A stretch of 64,000 nt of DNA from Kribbella sp. VKM Ac-2568 (GCF_004345365.1 NZ_SLVF01000008.1:310001-374000), one strand, 5' to 3'; shown: positions 50,801 to 57,958, numbered from the stretch's first letter. A program made the numbers and translations. The notes: generated by a model not told the origin, from the letters alone.

Positions 50801-53275
50801 ACCGACGGCCCGATCGTCGCGACGATCCAGGTGACACCGACTGGTGCGTGGCAGACGTACGCCAACTTCACCGCGCCGGTCAGCGGGGCGACCTTGGCCA
50901 GCGGTCCGTTGTACTTCGTCAAGACGACCGGGCAGCTGAACGTCAACTGGGTGAAGTTCATCGGCAAGGGCGTGACGGAGAATCAGCGTCCGGCGGTGAC
51001 CATTACGGCGACACCCGTGCAGGGCAAGGCGCCGTTGAAGGTCGACTTCACCGCCGCGGCGACCGATCCCGAAGGCGACCTGCCGCTGTCCTACACGTGG
51101 AGCTTCGGTGACGGCGCCACCGCGACTGGTGCTTCCGTCAGCCACACCTACACCACGTCCGGGACTCACGTCGCGACCGCCACGGTGACGGACGCCCGCG
51201 GAGCCTCTGGTACGTCGACCGTCCAGGTGAAGGTGGACGTCACCGCGCCGCCGACCTGCCTGACCGGCCGATCGGACGGCTTCGAGGGTACTGCGGTCGA
51301 CACCGGCCGCTGGGATTCCATTGTCCGAGGCAATCAGGAGCTTGCCGTCAGCAACGGTGACCTCGTGCTGCCGCTGACCGCGACCGACATCTACGGCACC
51401 GGCAACACGGGCACGCCGAACATCGTGCTCCAGCCGTTGCCCGCGGGCGCCTGGCAGGCCACGGCCAAGCTGACCCTGCCGGCCCGGCTCGCCTATCAGC
51501 AGGCCGGGTTGATCGTCTACGGCGACGACGACAACTACGCGAAGATGGTGCTGCAGGGACGCTCGACCGGCGCACCGTCAGCGGCCGACCGGATCTTCCA
51601 GTTCATCCGCGAGGAAGCCGGTACGCCGAACGAGGTGGCCGCGTCGAACACCGCCAATCTCGGTGCGGCGTACCCGGACACGGTGTGGGTGAGGTTCAGC
51701 AGCGACGGAGCGAACCTGCGCGCGGCGTACAGCGCTGACGGGGCGACGTTCACCGACATGCCGGAGACGAAGCAGTTGGCCGGCATCTCGAACCCGAAGA
51801 TCGGGCTCTTCGGTCTGGCCAACCGGACCGAGGCGTTGCCGTTGGCCGCGCAGTTCGACTACTTCACCATCACCCCGGACGACACCGCCGAGGTGCCGGC
51901 TCCGGACGACGAGTTCGACGGTACTGCGCTTGACGCCTGCCGGTGGTCCGCGAGCGTGCGGCCCGACGCCACGGCGTACCGACTGACGGGTGGAGCCGTC
52001 GAGATCGACACCAGCAAGGGCGACATCTACCAGGGCACGGCCACCAACCCCCGGAACCTGTTGCTCCAGCCGGCACCGGACGGTGACTGGACCATCGAGA
52101 CGAAGGTGGACGGGTCCGCCTTCAACGAGGCCTACCAGCAGGGCGGCCTGATGGTCTACGGCGACGACGCGAACTACGTGAAGCTGGACTTCCTCACCAC
52201 GAACGCCTCGGGTGGCTCCGTGACGCGGGAGATCGAGCTGCGCAGCGAGGTCGACAACGCCATCGTGCAGCCGGCACCGAACGCCTCACCTGCACCCACC
52301 CAGGGTGTCTGGTACCTCCGGCTGGCCAAGAGCGGGACGACCTTCACCGGGTCGTACAGTGCGGATGGTCTGGCCTGGACAGCGCTCCCTGCCGTCACCA
52401 ACACCGCGCTGAGCTCGGCGAGCTTCGGGATCTACGCCTTCGGGGTCGACCAGGTCGCGTCGAAGACGGCGAAGTTCGACTACTTCAAGCTGGTTAGGGA
52501 CACGGTTGCGCCACAGGTGAACCTGTCGGTGAATCCGTCGGCGCCGTCGGGTCAGAACGGCTGGTGGAACGATGCGGTCGTCGCGACGGCGATGGCGACC
52601 GACAACCAGCCCGGGCAGCTCTACCTGGAGCAGAAGATCGGCGACGGGGACTGGGCCGAATACACGACTCCGATCACGTTCTCCGCGGACGGGACGCATA
52701 CGGTCCAGGTCCGGGCGAGTGACACCGCGGGCAACGTGTCCGCGCCAGAATCCGTGACGGTCAAGATCGACCGCACCGGTCCGAAGGCGGCGGTCACCGG
52801 CCTGGCCAGTGGCGGGAAGCTCGGAGTCGCGAGTGCTGTGAACGTCGCGGCGACCGCCACGGACGCGCTCTCCGGGGTCGACTCGGTGACGCTGGCCGTC
52901 GACGGGAAGCCGGTGGTTGCCACCGGCAAGCTGGATGGCGCACTGCTCGGGCTGGGAGCACACGAGCTGGTCGCGACGGCCAAGGACAAGGCCGGCAACA
53001 CGTCCGTGACGAAGGTTCCGTTCACGGTCTTCGCCTCCTACGCGGAGGCGACCAAGCTGGTCGAGCGGTATCGGGTCGCCGGGACGGTGCCGTTGGCCAC
53101 CGCCACGGTGATGAAGATCCAGCTCGGCCTCGCCGAACAACAGCAACGCAGAGGACGTGACGTCGCCGCCGCCGTCGCCCTGGATCTGTTCATCGCCAAG
53201 GCGCGCACGGTGTCCGACGTACCGGCCCGGACGCTGTTGACCGCCGTCGGTCAGGACCTGAAGAGGGCGCTCTGA
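47885..53275 (+). CDS. Secreted multidomain ThuA / PQQ-type sugar dehydrogenase / CBM protein
   Basis: Protein of 1796 residues. Residues 1-33 are a signal peptide ending LTATTARA. Then come a ThuA-like domain (about 38-250, with HDSIPAGIQTIKDLA and GGYAGVHAASDTEYDW), a sorbosone/glucose dehydrogenase beta-propeller (about 270-700, with DQCCHAGGALEFDGQGNLF and AMGFRNPFRIGIDP), a PKD domain (about 710-785), an Ig-like stretch, a CBM6-like module (about 910-1030), a second PKD (about 1035-1115), two concanavalin-like DUF1349 modules (about 1125-1540), two Ig-like modules and a C-terminal FIMAH-type helical domain (about 1735-1796). ATG 47885 follows GAGGAG. It probably binds and oxidises plant polysaccharide-derived sugars outside the cell. 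Confidence 0.9.
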   Translation: MIQLRRHGTLIRALVLALIAALAIPLTATTARAHPGHGDETFNALVFSKTAGFRHDSIPAGIQTIKDLATANGFTVTATEDAAMFNDTELAKYEVVIWLSTTGDVLNADQQAAFERYIRAGGGYAGVHAASDTEYDWPWYGKLVGSYFDSHPAGTPNATVKVEDHAHPSTAGAPTSWPRTDEWYNYRTNPRGAVHVLASLDETTYTGGNMGPEHPIAWCQDYEGGRAWYTGMGHTIESYADPVFRNHLLGGIKTAAGVEPADCGASLSDSYQKVTLDDDTSNPMELAIAADGRVFYIDRNGAVKIVKADGTVLTAGTLNVYTGQEFGLLGIALDPAFAQNGFVYLYYSPAGNEPFDRVSRFKVNGDTLDLTSEKQVLRVDTQRDQCCHAGGALEFDGQGNLFIATGDNSNPFDSDGYSPLDERAGRAAWDSQRSAANSNNLNGKVLRIHPEADGSYTVPAGNLFPSGTEKTRPEIYAMGFRNPFRIGIDPTTDHLFVADYGPDAGQVSPTRGPDGRVEWNILDKPGFYGWPYCVGNNTPYNDYNFETGTSGATFNCAAPVNNSPNNTGLTQLPAAIPANLWMGKSTTGVPEVGGSGAPMTSGAYKFDPDSDSDRKWPRYFDGKAVWADWNDSRLFSVQLSDDRTKVADVSRMLQEMNFIRPHALQFGPDGALYVIEWGSGFGGNNADSGIYRIDYVQGNRAPIAQFSTDKTSGPVPLTVAFDSTGSRDPDGQPITLAWDFDGNGTTDSTEAKPSHTYTVAGVFTARLTVTDTDGRTAVSNRTITAGNTAPTITVEAPLDGGFFDFGDTIKYKVTVTDPEDGTVDCNDVITQPALGHDEHAHGYEQYHGCEGTFPLPGDEGHVGANIFGIVTVTYTDKGAPGSGRITTQKVVQLQPKTREAEYFDETGGPGSTPGVQVEDTGDVAGGGKNIGFIEDGDWWGWNPTNLTAIDQIQLRAASPDAGATVQVRTGSPTDGPIVATIQVTPTGAWQTYANFTAPVSGATLASGPLYFVKTTGQLNVNWVKFIGKGVTENQRPAVTITATPVQGKAPLKVDFTAAATDPEGDLPLSYTWSFGDGATATGASVSHTYTTSGTHVATATVTDARGASGTSTVQVKVDVTAPPTCLTGRSDGFEGTAVDTGRWDSIVRGNQELAVSNGDLVLPLTATDIYGTGNTGTPNIVLQPLPAGAWQATAKLTLPARLAYQQAGLIVYGDDDNYAKMVLQGRSTGAPSAADRIFQFIREEAGTPNEVAASNTANLGAAYPDTVWVRFSSDGANLRAAYSADGATFTDMPETKQLAGISNPKIGLFGLANRTEALPLAAQFDYFTITPDDTAEVPAPDDEFDGTALDACRWSASVRPDATAYRLTGGAVEIDTSKGDIYQGTATNPRNLLLQPAPDGDWTIETKVDGSAFNEAYQQGGLMVYGDDANYVKLDFLTTNASGGSVTREIELRSEVDNAIVQPAPNASPAPTQGVWYLRLAKSGTTFTGSYSADGLAWTALPAVTNTALSSASFGIYAFGVDQVASKTAKFDYFKLVRDTVAPQVNLSVNPSAPSGQNGWWNDAVVATAMATDNQPGQLYLEQKIGDGDWAEYTTPITFSADGTHTVQVRASDTAGNVSAPESVTVKIDRTGPKAAVTGLASGGKLGVASAVNVAATATDALSGVDSVTLAVDGKPVVATGKLDGALLGLGAHELVATAKDKAGNTSVTKVPFTVFASYAEATKLVERYRVAGTVPLATATVMKIQLGLAEQQQRRGRDVAAAVALDLFIAKARTVSDVPARTLLTAVGQDLKRAL

Positions 53276-53349
53276 TCCGACCGATGGAGACGTCACCGTG
53301 CGAGATCGCATCCTGTCCGACGCGGAGAGGCGTGCGGGAGCTTCCGTGC

Positions 53350-53376
53350 CCCGGGGCGGTTCGGCCCCGCCCCGGG
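53350..53376 (+). terminator. Hairpin terminator after the ThuA gene
   Basis: Perfect 10-bp arms CCCGGGGCGG (53350-53359) and CCGCCCCGGG (53367-53376) with a 7-nt loop, 75 bp after the stop codon. Confidence 0.65.
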
Positions 53377-53499
53377 ATCCGGGAGAGCGATCTCGCGCGG
53401 TCGGCGGGGGACCGGTCCGCCGGTCCTCGTCCCCGGCGTCGCGACCTGCGCTCCGGTCGCGGCGCCGGGGGCACCACCACGCAGTACGGCAGCACTCTC

Positions 53500-53563
53500 G
53501 TTCAGCAGGACGCTGGTTCAGCAGAACGCTTGTTCAGTAGCACGTATGTTCAGTAGCACGCCT
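53500..53563 (+). repeat. Four tandem 16-bp direct repeats upstream of the isomerase
   Basis: GTTCAGCAGGACGCTG, GTTCAGCAGAACGCTT, GTTCAGTAGCACGTAT and GTTCAGTAGCACGCCT follow each other without gaps at 53500, 53516, 53532 and 53548. The first six bases are invariant. The array ends 19 bp before ATG 53583, so it overlaps the likely leader. Confidence 0.9.
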
Positions 53564-53582
53564 CGAGAAGGAGTAGACCGTT

Positions 53583-54584
53583 ATGGCTCGACCGATCACC
53601 CTGTTCACCGGCCAGTGGGCCGACCTGCCGTTCGAGGAGGTGGCCCGGCTTGCCTCCGAATGGGGGTACGAGGGGCTGGAGATCGCCTGCTGGGGTGATC
53701 ATCTCGATGTCCGGAAGGCCGCCGAGGACGACGCCTACGTGCAGAACCGGCTGGACGTCCTGGAGAAGTACAACCTGAAGGTCTGGACGATCTCGAACCA
53801 CCTGCTCGGCCAGGCGGTCTGCGACGACCCGATCGACCAGCGGCACCAGGCGATCCTGCCCGCGCACATCTGGGGCGACGGCGACGCCGAGGGCGTGCGG
53901 CAGCGCGCGGCCGAGGAGATGGCGACCACCGCCCGGGCGGCCCGCCGGCTCGGCGTCGACGTCGTGGTCGGCTTCACCGGGTCGTCGATCTGGAAGACGG
54001 TGGCGATGTTCCCGCCGGTGCCGCCGGCCATGATCGAAGCCGGGTACCGCGACTTCGCGGACCGGTGGAACCCGATCCTCGATGTGTTCGACGAGGTCGG
54101 GGTGAAGTTCGCGCACGAGGTGCACCCGTCGGAGATCGCGTACGACTATTGGTCGACCACCGCGACGCTGGAGGCGATCGGTCACCGGGAGGCGTTCGGG
54201 CTGAACTGGGACCCGAGCCACTTCGTCTGGCAGGACCTCGACCCAGTCGGCTTCCTCTGGGACTTCAAGGACCGGATCTACCACGTCGACTGCAAGGACG
54301 CGAAGCGCCAGGTCGGCAACGGCCGCAACGGCCGGATGGGCTCCCACCTGGCCTGGGGCGACCCACGCCGCGGCTGGGACTTCGTCTCCACCGGGCACGG
54401 CGACGTCCCGTGGGAGGCCTGCTTCCGAATGCTCAACACGATCGGCTACACCGGCCCGATCTCAGTCGAATGGGAAGACGCCGGCATGGACCGCCTGGTC
54501 GGCGCCGCCGAAGCCGTCAACTTCGTCCGCTCCCTAGCCTTCGACCCCCCGACAGCTTCCTTCGACGCCGCCTTCTCCTCCTAA
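53583..54584 (+). CDS. Sugar phosphate isomerase/epimerase (TIM barrel)
   Basis: Protein of 333 residues with the AP-endonuclease-2/xylose-isomerase-like barrel. Metal ligands are visible in HEVHPSEIAYDYW (Glu/His near residue 180), NWDPSHFVWQDLDP (Asp/His near residue 215), HVDCKDAKRQVGNG (Asp near residue 238) and ISVEWEDAGMDRL (Glu near residue 298). ATG 53583 is preceded by GAAGGAG. Relatives isomerise or epimerise free or 3-keto sugars and are often found with ThuA and Gfo/Idh/MocA proteins, as here. Confidence 0.92.
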   Translation: MARPITLFTGQWADLPFEEVARLASEWGYEGLEIACWGDHLDVRKAAEDDAYVQNRLDVLEKYNLKVWTISNHLLGQAVCDDPIDQRHQAILPAHIWGDGDAEGVRQRAAEEMATTARAARRLGVDVVVGFTGSSIWKTVAMFPPVPPAMIEAGYRDFADRWNPILDVFDEVGVKFAHEVHPSEIAYDYWSTTATLEAIGHREAFGLNWDPSHFVWQDLDPVGFLWDFKDRIYHVDCKDAKRQVGNGRNGRMGSHLAWGDPRRGWDFVSTGHGDVPWEACFRMLNTIGYTGPISVEWEDAGMDRLVGAAEAVNFVRSLAFDPPTASFDAAFSS

Positions 54585-54744
54585 CCACCGCTTCGGCCCC
54601 CAACCGGTTGGCCCGCGCCAGGTGAACACGCCGGTCGGCCACATGTGGGTACGCCGGTTGGCCGGACGCCGGTACGCGGTACGCCGGACGGGTCGTTCCG
54701 CGACACCCGCGCGGGCGGACCGTCCGGCACGATCGCGGGTGATT

Positions 54745-54922
54745 CCGCCGGACATGCGGTCGGGTGGTCCGCCGGGCATGGGTGCGGGTGGTTCGCGGTC
54801 TCCGCTGCGTGAGTGTTCTAGTCGTGCTGGTGTGCGTCAAGAGCGCCTTTGGCGTCCCTTCGGGATCGAAACAAGTTTCGACTCTTGACCCACCCCATCC
54901 CGACCAGGGAAGGACGCAGCTA
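54745..54922 (+). repeat. Left arm of the long inverted repeat in island 2
   Basis: Begins with two 24-bp units (CCGCCGGACATGCGGTCGGG and CCGCCGGGCATGGGTGCGGG, each ending TGGT) and continues through CTGGTGTGCGTCAAGAGCGC, CGTCCCTTCGGGATCG and CCCGACCAGGGAAGG. The core 54805-54922 is about 88% identical to the complement of 55692-55808. Confidence 0.8.
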
Positions 54923-54925
54923 CGC

Positions 54926-55036
54926 GGATCCCGCGCAGAGGTCTGAGCCGGGTCGGGGTGGTGTTTCCGGGGGTGGGTGTACGGACCGACAGGTAGTGCT
55001 GGGGTGGTCGCGGAGGTTCCAGGCGTGGGTGGCGCG
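54926..55036 (+). repeat. Dispersed ~105-bp repeat, copy B
   Basis: GGATCCCGCGCAGAGGTCTG, GGGTGGTGTTTCC after a short insertion, then CGACAGGTAGTGC and CCAGGCGTGGGTGG. It matches the complement of 31177-31279 in island 1 at about 80%. Confidence 0.75.
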
Positions 55037-55162
55037 TCGGGGTGGTGTGTGTAGCGACTACTTCCTGTCCGTCGGTACGCCGGCGGGCCCGGGGGGGTTT
55101 CCGCTGCGGTGGGTGGTGGTTGCGGCGATTCGGGGGCTGGTGCTGACAGGGTTGTTCGACTG

Positions 55163-55273
55163 CTGGCGGGTTGTTCGTCCACTGGCAGGTTGTTAGCTGG
55201 CTGGCCGGTTGTTTGGCCACCTGTGGCTATTTGCGGGTCCGCTGGCGGGTTGTTCGCAGGCTGGCGGCTTGTT
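55163..55273 (+). repeat. Degenerate tandem repeat, ~20-bp period, six units
   Basis: CTGGCGGGTTGTT-like cores start at 55163, 55182, 55201, 55221 (weak), 55242 and 55261, a spacing of 19-21 bp. The variable bases between cores are short and not spacer-like. Confidence 0.65.
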
Positions 55274-55474
55274 AGGCGCCAGTGGCCGAGCAGCCCGTCA
55301 TCGGGAGGCCGATCGCCGGGCTGGGCACGAACGGCGTGCGGTGGTGGGGACCGCGGACACCTTCTGGGGGGTGTGACGCCGGACGGCGGTGCGGTTGTCG
55401 GGACCGGGGACACCGTGTGGGGCCCAGGGACAGGTCATGTCGTGTCCGAGGTCCAGACTTGGTGTCCGAGGGCC

Positions 55475-55535
55475 CACCTTGTGCACCGGTTGAGCGTCCG
55501 GGTCGCCGGGATCTGCTCAGCTGGTGCACAAGGTG
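55475..55535. repeat. Strong inverted repeat CACCTTGTGCACC...GGTGCACAAGGTG
   Basis: Perfect 13-bp arms at 55475-55487 and 55523-55535. The pairing can extend inward by GGTTGAG/CTCAGCT with two mismatches, giving about 20 paired positions around a ~20-nt loop. Confidence 0.75.
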
Positions 55536-55565
55536 CCGGTTTCGGGGAGTCCCGCCTCCCCTCCG

Positions 55566-55665
55566 GGCAAAGGAACACCCCGAACTTCCCGGCGAGGCAA
55601 CTCCCCGAACGTCTGGGCAAGCCAACTCCCCGAGCGTTTGAGCGAAGGAGCTCCCCGGCCCCTGT
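55566..55665 (+). repeat. Four tandem 25-bp repeats
   Basis: Units start at 55566, 55591, 55616 and 55641, each exactly 25 bp. The middle two begin GGCGAGGCAACTCCCCGAAC and GGCAAGCCAACTCCCCGAGC; the outer two are more diverged but keep the CCCCG core in register. Confidence 0.75.
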
Positions 55666-55691
55666 CGCCACACCTCTGAGCGGCTCCGGGA

Positions 55692-55808
55692 TAGCTGCGT
55701 TCCTTCCCTGGTCGGGGTGGGGTGGGTCCAGAGTCGGAACTTGTTCCGATCCCGAAGGGACGCGAAGCGCTCTTGACGCACACCAGCCCGACTAGCACCA
55801 TCACGCAG
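55692..55808 (-). repeat. Right arm (core) of the long inverted repeat in island 2
   Basis: Read on the minus strand: CTGCGTGA, CTGGTGTGCGTCAAGAGCGC, CGTCCCTTCGGGATCG, CCCGACCAGGGAAGG, AGCTA. It matches 54805-54922 at about 88%, with two short indels. Confidence 0.8.
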
Positions 55809-55819
55809 CCCGGGGACAC

Positions 55820-55935
55820 AACCACCTCCGCCTATGCGGGTGGAACCTCCCGCACTGATGCGGGAGGCAACCACCCGCACTGATGCGGGACGCAACACCC
55901 CAGTCGATGCCGGAGGCAACCACCCGCATGGGCCT
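55820..55935 (+). repeat. Tandem ~25-bp repeats, each a small hairpin
   Basis: About five units of 24-25 bp. The best two contain CCCGCACTGATGCGGG, which folds into a 6-bp stem with a CTGA loop, followed by AGGCAAC or ACGCAAC. Read on the other strand the units match the two units at 54745-54792, so this array is the outer part of the right palindrome arm. Confidence 0.7.
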
Positions 55936-55980
55936 GTGGGACTGATTCTCTGGCCCGTCAGCTGATATCGGATGTGGCGA

Positions 55981-56021
55981 CCTGAGGTGCCGGGGCTCTG
56001 CCCGGGTCCCGGCACCTCAGG
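55981..56021 (-). terminator. Strong terminator hairpin of the truncated minus-strand gene
   Basis: Perfect 14-bp arms CCTGAGGTGCCGGG (55981-55994) and CCCGGCACCTCAGG (56008-56021) with a 13-nt loop. It begins 6 bp after the stop codon of the gene fragment at 56028-56159. Confidence 0.85.
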
Positions 56022-56027
56022 GGTTTG

Positions 56028-56159
56028 TTAGATCGTCGGTCTGCCGGGGAGGCGGTAGTTGTCGCCGAGGATCTGGCCGCGGTCGGGCTTGTAGAAGTCG
56101 AAGCCCTTCGAGTTGCACTGGCGACCGCCGTTGATGCAGTGGCTCAGGTTCCGGGTACC
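56028..56159 (-). pseudogene. C-terminal fragment of an unidentified protein
   Basis: The minus-strand frame ends LSHCINGGRQCNSKGFDFYK, PDRGQILGDNYRLPGRPTI and a stop at 56028-56030. The composition (paired Cys, aromatic and Asn/Gly-rich) is that of a folded, possibly secreted domain, and the stop is followed at once by a strong terminator. Upstream the frame runs into a Gly/Arg-rich stretch with no start, so the 5' part appears to have been lost. I do not recognise the family. Confidence 0.5.
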
Positions 56160-56253
56160 GCGGCCGGCACCCGCCGACCCCCCATCTGGTCCCTCGAGAA
56201 TCCGCCTGAGAGCAGGAGGCCGCAGTGGGGCGGGCGTTGAGCGCCGTAGTTGG

Positions 56254-57099
56254 TCAGGGCTCGAGGAAGCTCTCGACTGCCTGCAACCAAAGTTCTGGTT
56301 GATCGATGTGGGCCATGTGGCCGGCCTCTTCGAGGATCACGGGGATTGCCGTGGGGATGAGTGCTGCGGCTTGGTCGGTGAGGTGGGCTGGGAAGGTCAT
56401 GTCCTGGCGGCCGGGGAGGAGGAGCATCGCCAGGCCGAGGGTGGCGAAGCGCTCAGGGGCATCGGCGTATCGCGGCGAGGGGAGGATGCCGGCCAGGTAA
56501 GGAGCGTCCCAGTCGTCGGTGAAGTGGACCTGGTCGAGCCGCTCGAGGTAGTCGTCCAGCACGTCGTCCCTCCATACGCCGGTGCGAGCACCCGCGACCG
56601 CCTCGGCACGGTTACGGTCTGCGCCTTGGAGATCGGCGGGGAGCAGAGCGGCAGCCTCCGCGTTGCGGGTGTCGCGTTCCTCCCAGCCTGAGAAGGCGTC
56701 GGGTGGGACGGGCAGGACGCTGCTGGAGGCAACGATCAGTCGCCGCACCTGGCCGGTCTTCAGGGCGAGGCGTTGCGCGATCATCCCGCCGTACGAGAAG
56801 CCGAGGACGTCGGCCTGCTCGAGTTCCAGGTGGTCGAGCAGGCCGACGAGGTCGTCGATGACGAGGTCCGGGGTGTAGCGGTCGGGGCTCAGGCCACCGG
56901 TGGAGCGGCCGCAGCCGCGGAGGTCCGGGAAGACGAGGTGGTGACGTGGCGCCAGGCGGATCAGCGGTTCGCGGAGGTAGGTGTGGTCCCAGCAAGGGCC
57001 GCCGTGGATCACCAGCAGGGTGCGGTCGCGTGGACCGGGGGATTGGGCGACGAACAACTCGACCTCAGCGGACACCCGGATGTGATCCTCACTCAGCAC
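56254..57099 (-). CDS. Alpha/beta hydrolase (proline iminopeptidase-like)
   Basis: Protein of 281 residues. The oxyanion loop is LLVIHGGPCWDHTYL near residue 31, the nucleophile elbow is DVLGFSYGGMIAQ near residue 100, the acid lies near LLPGRQDMTFP and the catalytic His in EEAGHMAHIDQPELW near residue 263. The HGGP motif is typical of prolyl aminopeptidases and related esterases. GTG 57099. It follows the 260-residue gene upstream by 18 bp on the same strand. Substrate unknown. Confidence 0.88.
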   Translation of the reverse strand: MLSEDHIRVSAEVELFVAQSPGPRDRTLLVIHGGPCWDHTYLREPLIRLAPRHHLVFPDLRGCGRSTGGLSPDRYTPDLVIDDLVGLLDHLELEQADVLGFSYGGMIAQRLALKTGQVRRLIVASSSVLPVPPDAFSGWEERDTRNAEAAALLPADLQGADRNRAEAVAGARTGVWRDDVLDDYLERLDQVHFTDDWDAPYLAGILPSPRYADAPERFATLGLAMLLLPGRQDMTFPAHLTDQAAALIPTAIPVILEEAGHMAHIDQPELWLQAVESFLEP

Positions 57100-57117
57100 C
57101 CGGTGAGTCTGGCATCG

Positions 57118-57900
57118 TCAGCCGACAGTTTCGTTCATCATTCCGGCGGTTTGAGCTTCCAGCCAGGCGAGAGCGGCCTGGCGGGACCAGCGATTGACCT
57201 CGGTGGCGAGGGCTGTGGAGGCGATGGGGTTCCCCTCGTCCTTGGCCAGTACTGCGAGGAGGGTTTGCTGGGCGAGGGTGCCTAGGAGGTGGCCGACCTT
57301 CTGGCGGAGTTCGGTGGAGCGTTCCCACTGGGTGCGGGCGAGGGGGAGGTCGCCGGCGGTGTGCGCGTGGTCGCCCAGGTGGCGGAGCGCCAGGGAGACG
57401 AGGAGGTCGTCGCCGGATCGCTCGCCGAGTTCGAGCGCGGAGGTGTAGGCGGCGAAGGCGTCGGCGGGGAGCATACGGAGGTTGTCGGCGATCACGCCCG
57501 CGTAGAAGGCGGCGTGCCCGGCGCGCGCGTCGTCGGGTGCGAGGTCGCGAAGTCGTTCGACGCGCTTCGCCAGAGTCTCGGCTGGTTCGCGGTCGCCGGC
57601 GACGAGGGCGATGCCGTAGTCCTTGCGGAGGTGGAGGAAGTCGGCATCCCAGGCAGTAACCGGATCAGCTGTTTCAGAAAGAGCATCAGCCAGTACCGCG
57701 AGGGCGTGGTCGGCGTTGATGGTCTGTTGGGCGAAGTCCTGGTCGACGGCGACTTCGGCCAGGGCGGCGGCTATCGCCAGCCGTTCGGCGGGCGTGGCCG
57801 GGGTGACGGCCTGCAGCAGGGTGGTTGCCGTGCCCCACCTGCCTGCTCGCATCAGAGCGGCGCTGGATTCGAGCAAGGGAGAGAGCGCGATCTCTGCCAT
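57118..57900 (-). CDS. TPR-like helical protein of unknown function
   Basis: Protein of 260 residues, almost entirely alpha-helical, with TPR-like pairs: MRAGRWGTATTLLQAV, NADHALAVLADALSE, DAFAAYTSALELGERSGDDL and GDLPLARTQWERSTELRQKV. Such repeats bind peptides or partner proteins. ATG 57900; the upstream extension of the frame crosses the divergent promoter and is not real. It forms an operon with the alpha/beta hydrolase and is divergent from a MarR regulator, which probably controls both. No enzymatic motif is visible. Confidence 0.75.
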   Translation of the reverse strand: MAEIALSPLLESSAALMRAGRWGTATTLLQAVTPATPAERLAIAAALAEVAVDQDFAQQTINADHALAVLADALSETADPVTAWDADFLHLRKDYGIALVAGDREPAETLAKRVERLRDLAPDDARAGHAAFYAGVIADNLRMLPADAFAAYTSALELGERSGDDLLVSLALRHLGDHAHTAGDLPLARTQWERSTELRQKVGHLLGTLAQQTLLAVLAKDEGNPIASTALATEVNRWSRQAALAWLEAQTAGMMNETVG

Positions 57901-57958
57901 CGATCTGGCCTCACTTTCGACTCGGAGAATCACTCGCGGCTTGGAGAGCTGCAGAGTA

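Larger units (their letters stand above)
53276..53582. other. Intergenic region, 307 bp
   Basis: Contains a strong hairpin (53350-53376) and four 16-bp direct repeats (53500-53563) just before the isomerase gene. The short ORFs here have no recognisable features. Confidence 0.6.
54585..56027. other. Non-coding repeat island 2
   Basis: About 1.4 kb with no credible gene on either strand. It holds a long imperfect palindrome (arms near 54745-54922 and 55692-55930), a block shared with 31177-31279, three families of short tandem repeats with periods of about 19-21, 25 and 25 bp, a strong hairpin at 55475-55535 and, at the right edge, the terminator of a truncated gene. The first ~150 bp are rich in GCCGG and CGGTACGC words. 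Confidence 0.7.

Noticed and set aside
47894..51169. 1091-codon minus-strand ORF
   Set aside because: Antisense shadow of the ThuA protein, caused by GC-rich codon bias.
54517..55413. 298-codon minus-strand ORF in island 2
   Set aside because: Pro/Thr/Arg-rich, composed of repeat sequence and overlapping the isomerase gene; no domain.
55566..55935. CRISPR array
   Set aside because: The 25-bp units are contiguous with no unique spacers, the units are degenerate and no cas gene is present.
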